DNA of 10,444 bases. It comes from Pseudomonadota bacterium. Its GTDB lineage: Bacteria > Pseudomonadota > Alphaproteobacteria > Rhizobiales > Devosiaceae. Below, in pieces: positions 6,046-10,444 of this stretch (position 1 is its first letter; every line of letters starts with the position of its first letter). Made by a program: the position numbers and the translations under genes. The stretch covers positions 1 through 10,444 of the forward strand of contig JAEZFJ010000321.1 of assembly GCA_023437755.1 (NCBI GenBank), given 5' to 3'. The notes under the pieces were generated by a model that was given only the letters and a program-made list of their open reading frames with translations, had not been told where the DNA came from and ran no database searches.

Positions 6046-7962
6046 GTGAAGACCTCGATTGCGACCGTGTCGATCAGCGGCGAATTGCCGGAAAAGCTGA
6101 CTGCCATTGCGCAGGCGGGCTTTCAGGGCGTCGAGATCTTCGAGAACGACTTCCTCGCTTTCGACGGCAGCCCAGCGGACGTTGGCAGAATGGTGCGCGA
6201 CCATGGGCTGGAGATTAGTCTCTTCCAGCCCTTCCGTGACTTCGAAGGCATGCCGCCGTCTCACCGGCAGCGCACCTTCGACCGCGCTGAGCGGAAGTTC
6301 GACGTCATGCAGGAACTCGGAACCGACCTCCTGCTGGTCTGTTCCAACGTGTCGACCCTGGCGCTCGGCGGCATCGATCGGGCAGCGGACGATTTCCGGG
6401 AGCTAGGAGAACGAGCACAGCGGCGTGGTCTGCGCGTCGGTTATGAGGCCCTGGCATGGGGCAAGCATATCAACGATCATCGGGACGCCTGGGAGATTGT
6501 ACGACGGGCCGATCATCCCAGTATCGGTCTTGTTCTCGACAGCTTCCACAGCCTCTCCCGACGCATCGACATCAACTCGATACGCTCCATCCCGAAAGAG
6601 AAGATATTCATCGTTCAGTTGGCCGACGCGCCGCTGATCGACATGGACCTGCTCTACTGGAGCCGCCACTTCCGCAACATGCCGGGGGAGGGAGATCTTC
6701 CGGTGGTAGAGTTTGCCGCTGCGGTCGCCGACACCGGCTACGATGGATATTTCTCCCTGGAGATTTTCAACGACCAGTTCCGCGGCGGCTCTTCGGGTTC
6801 CATCGCAGCGGACGGCCACCGGTCTCTCATCTATCTTGGCGACCGCGTCCTCCGCCTGTCCGGGTTGCCAGACACATTGCAGGTTGAGGCCATGCCGGAC
6901 CGCGCGGAGGTCAGAGGCGTCGCGTTCGTAGAATTCTCTGCCGACGAGGCCGAGGCGCTCCGGCTGGGTGCCCTGCTGACGACGCTCGGCTTTACCAGAA
7001 CCTCTGAACACCGGTCCAAGCGCGTGAGCCTCTATCAGCAGGGCGACATCCGGATCATCATCAATTCCGAAGGCTCCGGCTTCGCCCATGAGTCATTCGA
7101 GGCGCATGGAACATCGGCTTACGCCGTCGCGCTCGTGGTGAATGACGCCGGGGCCGCCCTGCATCGGGCCCTGGCGCTGGGCGCTGAGCAGCTCCGGCAA
7201 CCAGTCGCTCCGGGTGAACTGGAGATACCCGCCATTCGGGGCATCGGCGGGAGTCTCCTGTACCTGGTGGACGACAGCAACCTGGGGCAATTCCACCAGA
7301 TAGATTTTGAGCCGATTGGTCTCGACTTTGAAGAGGTGCCGCGGCCTGCGGGCCTCACGAAGATTGACCACCTGGCGCAGACGGTTCCGTATGATCAGAT
7401 GCCTAGTTGGCTGCTGTTCTACACGTCGATCTTCGAGGCCGAGAAGACGCCGTTGGTGGACATTGTCGACCCCGCTGGTGTCGTGCGCAGCCAGGTGATC
7501 GAGAATGCGTCGGGTGCGCTACGTGTGACCATGAACGGCGCAGAGAACAATGCCACGTTGGCCGGGCATTTCCTGGCCGAGAAGTTCGGTTCGGCAGTCC
7601 AGCACATAGCGTTCGCCAGCAAGGACATCTTCGCCAGCGCTGCGGCGCTGGAGGCAAACGGCTTCGGCTCCTTGCAGATTTCGCCGAACTACTACGACGA
7701 TGTCGAGGCCCGCTTTGGGCTAGACCCGGAGTTCACCGACCGGCTCAGAGCGCACAACATTCTCTATGATCAAGACGATCATGGAGAGTACCTGCAGCTT
7801 TACAGCACCACCTTTGGCGAGGGCTTCTTTTTTGAGGTAGTCGAACGCCGTGGGTACCGTGGGTACGGCGCCGCAAATGCGATCTTCCGCATCGCTGCGC
7901 TTAAGAAACACCTCCGTCTGGCCGCAAAGAGCGGGCTTCGCGCTTTGCCAGATCACCACTAG
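6046..7962 (+). CDS. quiC: 3-dehydroshikimate dehydratase fused to a 4-hydroxyphenylpyruvate dioxygenase-like domain (QuiC1 type)
   Basis: Dehydrates 3-dehydroshikimate to protocatechuate, committing quinate and shikimate carbon to the beta-ketoadipate route. The protein has 638 residues from GTG 6046. Residues 1-270 are a xylose-isomerase-like TIM barrel with the four expected metal ligands: Glu134 (YEALAWG), Asp165 (LDSFH), Gln191 (VQLADAP) and Glu239 (SLEIFND). Residues about 285-610 are two vicinal-oxygen-chelate modules resembling 4-hydroxyphenylpyruvate dioxygenase, with an intact two-His/one-Glu triad: His442 (IDHLAQ), His520 (VQHIAF) and Glu597 (FFEVVER). Pseudomonas QuiC1 has this fused layout and similar length; the role of its second half is not well settled. 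The extra 11 residues from ATG 6013 are translated operator and unlike the family. It carries its own operator and follows tetR by 79 bases. Confidence 0.93.
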   Translation: MKTSIATVSISGELPEKLTAIAQAGFQGVEIFENDFLAFDGSPADVGRMVRDHGLEISLFQPFRDFEGMPPSHRQRTFDRAERKFDVMQELGTDLLLVCSNVSTLALGGIDRAADDFRELGERAQRRGLRVGYEALAWGKHINDHRDAWEIVRRADHPSIGLVLDSFHSLSRRIDINSIRSIPKEKIFIVQLADAPLIDMDLLYWSRHFRNMPGEGDLPVVEFAAAVADTGYDGYFSLEIFNDQFRGGSSGSIAADGHRSLIYLGDRVLRLSGLPDTLQVEAMPDRAEVRGVAFVEFSADEAEALRLGALLTTLGFTRTSEHRSKRVSLYQQGDIRIIINSEGSGFAHESFEAHGTSAYAVALVVNDAGAALHRALALGAEQLRQPVAPGELEIPAIRGIGGSLLYLVDDSNLGQFHQIDFEPIGLDFEEVPRPAGLTKIDHLAQTVPYDQMPSWLLFYTSIFEAEKTPLVDIVDPAGVVRSQVIENASGALRVTMNGAENNATLAGHFLAEKFGSAVQHIAFASKDIFASAAALEANGFGSLQISPNYYDDVEARFGLDPEFTDRLRAHNILYDQDDHGEYLQLYSTTFGEGFFFEVVERRGYRGYGAANAIFRIAALKKHLRLAAKSGLRALPDHH

Positions 7963-8099
7963 CGCCCGAGATATCCGGCTGCCGGCCTGGGTGGGGGTGG
8001 AAAGCGACGCTCACAGCTTTTGGCCCAGCGGCCTCCTTGCGCTTTCGTCGACCGCTTAGCCAATGTCATGCCGGTACGGCTTCGTAGCGGCTGCTTTGC
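7963..8099. other. Intergenic region between convergent quiC and a secreted-protein gene
   Basis: 137 bases between two convergent stops. I searched for a hairpin followed by a T-run and found none convincing; there are only short GC-rich partial repeats around GCCGGC (7981-7986). No gene is visible. Confidence 0.5.
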
Positions 8100-8411
8100 C
8101 TAGAAGGTCGCGCAGCCTTCCTCCGTGTTCACGTCCGGATGGTACACGACGAAGCTGCTGCCGAGGTCAGCTTTGGCCTCTGCCTCCGGCCGCGGCAGCC
8201 ACTCGGTGAACACCACTCTCGAATAGGGATCGCCGGCGACTTCGCTCGTGACAACGCAAACATGCTCGACCTCAGCCGGTACAGCCAGCTCAGGGTTGTA
8301 CATCTTCTTCATCTGGCCGGGAGGGATATGGTGCCCTGGCTTATGATGAGCGTGGCTGCTCGTGCTGAAGGCCAGGAGCAGTGCCAGCAGAACGAAACGT
8401 CGAATTCGCAT
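8100..8411 (-). CDS. Small secreted or periplasmic protein of unknown function
   Basis: I do not recognise a named family. The 103-residue product begins MRIRRFVLLALLLAFSTSSHA, a clear Sec signal peptide with probable cleavage after Ala21. The mature part starts with a His-rich stretch, HHKPGHHIPPGQMKK (22-36), then a compact 65-residue region with two cysteines, Cys52 (EHVCVVTSE) and Cys100 (EEGCATF), that could form a periplasmic disulfide. The composition could suit metal binding, but nothing proves it. I choose ATG 8411, which has AGAGGA and GGAG upstream and gives a normal signal peptide; in-frame starts at 8429 (ATG) and 8432 (TTG) would add six or seven residues. It stands alone, convergent with quiC, and carries none of the cluster's operators, so it is probably unrelated to quinate use. 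Confidence 0.75.
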   Translation of the reverse strand: MRIRRFVLLALLLAFSTSSHAHHKPGHHIPPGQMKKMYNPELAVPAEVEHVCVVTSEVAGDPYSRVVFTEWLPRPEAEAKADLGSSFVVYHPDVNTEEGCATF

Positions 8412-8722
8412 CTCCGGTCCTCTGGACATCAAGATTTCGGATCACGGCGTGAGAGTGATCCTGGCCGCTCCAACTGCCGGGTGTGACAGGAGTTCCCGTC
8501 TTTTGCCTTCAAGACCATGGCAAAGGTCGCTGTTAATCCGTGGCGAAGATGGTGGTTGGTAGGGCCGCTCTGTGCAACGCGAGGGGTGCTGGCCCGCCAC
8601 CGAGAAGGTGCGGTTGGTGGAGGAAACCAGTATGCTGCGTTGGCTTTGAGACAGCGCCGCGTCTGTTCTGCTCGCTTTGACCGGCTCGGCGAGTCTTTAG
8701 CCGTTCATCATACGTTTTGACA
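8412..8722. other. Intergenic stretch with no gene recognised
   Basis: About 310 bases between the secreted-protein gene and the end of the TPR regulator. A 67-codon open frame at 8517-8720 (+) starts MAKVAVNPW but lacks a ribosome site, and its composition (many Arg, Ala, Gly, Cys) is typical of chance frames in GC-rich DNA. A TTGACA (8717-8722, +) has no partner -10 or gene. No RNA gene, repeat or terminator stands out. Confidence 0.55.
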
Positions 8723-10232
8723 TTATTGCTCGGGGAGTCCTGCGGCCCTGAGGCTGGGTATGACGGCCAAGCCGTAGGCGTCATCGCACCGGTCCGCACC
8801 CTGCTCCAGTGCAGAAAGGGTGAGGGTGGGATTAAGTTCACAAAGCCGGCGGACCATCGCCCGCGCCTCGTCCAAGCGCCCCATTCGCTGGTAGCATGTC
8901 GCCAAGGTCATGTAAGTAAAGGGCCAGTCGTTGAATGTGGCCAGCGACTTGAGACACCATTGCACCGCAGTCTCCAGGTTGCCTCGCAACATTTCGGCAG
9001 CGCCCATGCCGTGCAGGCTGACGTAAGCGTCGGGAGAGCCAGGACTTAGCTCAAAGGCCCGAGTTCGGCAGCGCAGCGCCTCGTCGGCGTCACCGCTCAT
9101 TTGATGACCAATGCCCGCCAGGTTGAGGATGACCACATTGTTCGGGTTCTCCCGAACCGCCTCGCGCAATCCCTGTAGCATGGCGACGTTACGGTCCATC
9201 CGGGTAGAGCACGAAGCTGCAGATGGCGCGCACCAGCGGATCACTGCTGTCTGCTTCCAGAGCCGCATGAGCAAGAGCGATGCAGTTGTCGCGATCGCTG
9301 TTGCCCAGGGCGGGTAGTCGGCTCGATATCCGCTTCTCGTACACCCAGGCGGCGTATGCCGAGGGCAAACCGAAGCCCGGGTCAAGCTCAGCAGCCTTCT
9401 GCAGTAGCCTTAGGGCCTCTCCGTGCCCCTCGGGCGTGGGCGCGTAGACGAGCGGCAGCGCCTTATGGAAAAGCTCATAGGCGTCAAGGCTCTCCACGGG
9501 CCTGCGGCGCACCCGCTCTATCTCGGCCATGCGGATGCTGGGCTCGATCCTGCCCACCACGGCTTCGGTGATGCGATCTTGGAAGGCGAACACCTCGGTG
9601 GCCTTGCCATCGAATCTCTCGGACCAGAGCGACGTGCCAGCCTGAGTATCGAGCAGTTGAGCTGACACCCTCAATCTGTCGGCCTCCCGTTGCACGCTCC
9701 CTTCCAGAGCATAGCGAATGCCCAACTCGCGAGCCGCGGCAAGGGGATGCGCGTCCGAGCCTCGGAGAGCAAAACTTGCACTGCGGGAAAGCACGGCGAA
9801 CGTCTTGAAGCGCGACAGAGCACTGATGAGGTCGTCCACGATACTGTCGCTGATGGAGTTGCACCCCGCCGCACCGCCATGAGCAACGAACGGGAGCACG
9901 GCGATCAGTGGCGGCCCGCGCAAGGGCGCCGTGGAGGCGGCCCCCGGGACCATGCGATAGCCAACCCGCGGCACGGTGATGATGATGCTGTCGCCATCGC
10001 TGCCCAAGGCGCGACGCAATGCCGAGATCTGAACGCTTAAATTGCTCTCCTCGACGACCAGCGCGGGCCACGCCCGTTCCATGAGCGTGTCCTTGCTGAC
10101 GGCGCTGCCATTCGCTTCGAGCAGCATCTCGAACAGAATATAGCCGCGCTGGCCGATCGGCAGCGTTCGGCCATCACGCGTCACCTGACGGCGCTCAGGG
10201 TCCAGCTTGAAGGGTCCCACGGGTTTGCCCAT
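8723..10232 (-). pseudogene. Winged-helix transcriptional regulator with TolB-like and TPR domains, frameshifted
   Basis: Reads as one gene of about 500 codons split by a frameshift near 9196. The first frame (10232 to 9189) encodes an OmpR/PhoB-type winged helix at residues 5-95 (GPFKLDPERRQVTRDGRTLPI, then ESNLSVQISALRRALG and VPRVGYRMV). It continues with a TolB-N/adenylate-cyclase-associated domain at about 107-215 (IAVLPF, ISDSIVDDLISALSRF, ALEGSVQREADRLRVSAQLLD) and the first TPR-like helices, ending with FVLYPDGP and a stop. The TPRs resume in another frame at RNVAMLQGLREAV and run to 8723. Dropping one G of the GG at 9196-9197 joins them as YPDDRNVAML. There is no membrane segment, so it would be cytoplasmic. 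Targets are unknown; the divergent secreted-protein gene at 10334 is the obvious candidate. Sequencing error and true pseudogene are both possible. Confidence 0.82.
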
Positions 10233-10238
10233 GGTCAG

Positions 10239-10244
10239 ATTATA
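10239..10244 (-). promoter_or_regulatory. Consensus -10 element six bases before the TPR-regulator start codon
   Basis: TATAAT on the minus strand, with six bases between it and ATG 10232. Transcription would begin at or within a base or two of the start codon, implying a leaderless message. No Shine-Dalgarno site is visible before this ATG, which agrees. No good -35 is seen at 16-18 bases. Confidence 0.4.
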
Positions 10245-10250
10245 ACCCGG

Positions 10251-10270
10251 TTTCGGAACTTTTCGGACTT
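10251..10270. repeat. Tandem 10-base direct repeat in the divergent region
   Basis: TTTCGGAACT followed directly by TTTCGGACTT: two adjacent copies sharing the first seven bases, on the same helix face spacing of ten. Winged-helix regulators of the OmpR type often bind tandem direct repeats of about this spacing, so this could be an autoregulatory site. Inferred only. Confidence 0.35.
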
Positions 10271-10283
10271 TTTCAAAAGACCC

Positions 10284-10297
10284 GAACCATCTGGTTC
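10284..10297. promoter_or_regulatory. Possible operator, inverted repeat GAACCA-TC-TGGTTC
   Basis: Perfect six-base arms around a two-base centre, flanked by CCC and TGGG that extend the symmetry imperfectly. It lies in the 101-base gap between the TPR regulator and the secreted-protein gene. It differs from the quinate-cluster operators in spacing and arm sequence. Confidence 0.4.
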
Positions 10298-10333
10298 TGG
10301 GAGGCTCCTGTACAGACAGAAAGGTAGACCCCC

Positions 10334-10444
10334 ATGACCCTGCATTCTTTGCTGACCAGTGCGCTGGTGGCTGCCCTCACCCTCTCTGCGGCAGCCCCGG
10401 CGAACGCTGACGACGCCGCCATCACCTACCGGTACATTCACGAA
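10334..10444 (+). CDS. Secreted protein of unknown function (partial, 3' end outside the window)
   Basis: Only the first 37 codons are present and the frame stays open to the edge. ATG 10334 is preceded by AAAGG at about nine bases. The product begins MTLHSLLTSALVAALTLS with a hydrophobic core and a probable Sec cleavage site after Ala-Asn-Ala (AAPANA|DDAAITYRYIHE). This is a short signal peptide with no N-terminal basic residue other than His4, which is slightly unusual. It is divergent from the winged-helix/TPR regulator and separated by 101 bases holding a tandem repeat and a palindrome, so it may be that regulator's target. Too little is visible to name a family. Confidence 0.65.
   Translation, partial: MTLHSLLTSALVAALTLSAAAPANADDAAITYRYIHE

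Noticed and set aside
6403..7089. 228-codon open frame on the minus strand
   Set aside because: It is antisense to quiC and shows no domain or ribosome site; a shadow frame.
7963..8099. Rho-independent terminator after quiC
   Set aside because: I looked for a strong stem followed by T residues on either strand and found only short imperfect GC repeats.
8517..8720. 67-codon frame beginning MAKVAVNPWRRWW
   Set aside because: No ribosome site, no domain, Arg/Gly-rich composition; considered as a small gene but not supported.
9189..9200. Programmed ribosomal frameshift in the TPR regulator
   Set aside because: No slippery heptamer is present at the junction.
9484..10071. 195-codon minus-strand frame inside the TPR regulator
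   Set aside because: Overlaps the clear winged-helix and TolB-like frame and has shadow composition (many Arg, Gly, His).
1..10444. CRISPR arrays, insertion sequences, tRNA or rRNA genes
   Set aside because: No regularly spaced repeats, transposase-like frames, terminal inverted repeats or tRNA-like cloverleaf sequences were seen.

Overview
The window looks like a high-GC alphaproteobacterial chromosome segment, probably Hyphomicrobiales (Rhizobiales). The signs are a TRAP transporter beside aromatic-precursor catabolism, FCD-type GntR and TetR regulators, and a winged-helix/TPR regulator next to small secreted proteins. This placement comes from gene content and protein style, not from a marker gene.

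Positions 1-7962 hold one catabolic cluster for the hydroaromatic acids quinate and shikimate. On the minus strand, dctP (SBP), dctQ, dctM and a type II 3-dehydroquinate dehydratase (aroQ, cut by the left edge) form one operon. Next come a GntR/FCD regulator (+) and, convergent with it, a quinate/shikimate dehydrogenase (-). A TetR regulator (+) and a fused 3-dehydroshikimate dehydratase/HPPD-like protein (quiC type, +) follow. Together they describe a route: uptake by the TRAP system; quinate to 3-dehydroquinate or shikimate to 3-dehydroshikimate by the dehydrogenase; 3-dehydroquinate to 3-dehydroshikimate by AroQ; then 3-dehydroshikimate to protocatechuate by QuiC. No ring-cleavage (pca) genes are in the window. 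The TRAP substrate is inferred from context.

Three copies of one 20-bp operator, consensus TGTACGAA-N4-TTcGTttA, lie before dctP, in the aroE-tetR divergent region and before quiC. They define a local regulon, most likely of the TetR protein. In the dctP and aroE promoters the operator fills the space between the -35 and -10 elements. Two open frames (at 5229 and 6013) begin with the same peptide MYEL only because the operator is read as codons, so the real starts lie downstream.

Positions 7963-10444 are a different neighbourhood: a small secreted hypothetical protein (-), a gene-free stretch, a winged-helix/TolB-like/TPR regulator (-) broken by a frameshift, and the first 37 codons of a divergent secreted protein (+) at the right edge.

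Two genes are interrupted as given: dctM by an in-frame amber codon, and the TPR regulator by a one-base frameshift. Either the sequence has errors or these genes are recent pseudogenes. If real, the dctM stop should disable uptake and reduce expression of the translationally coupled aroQ.
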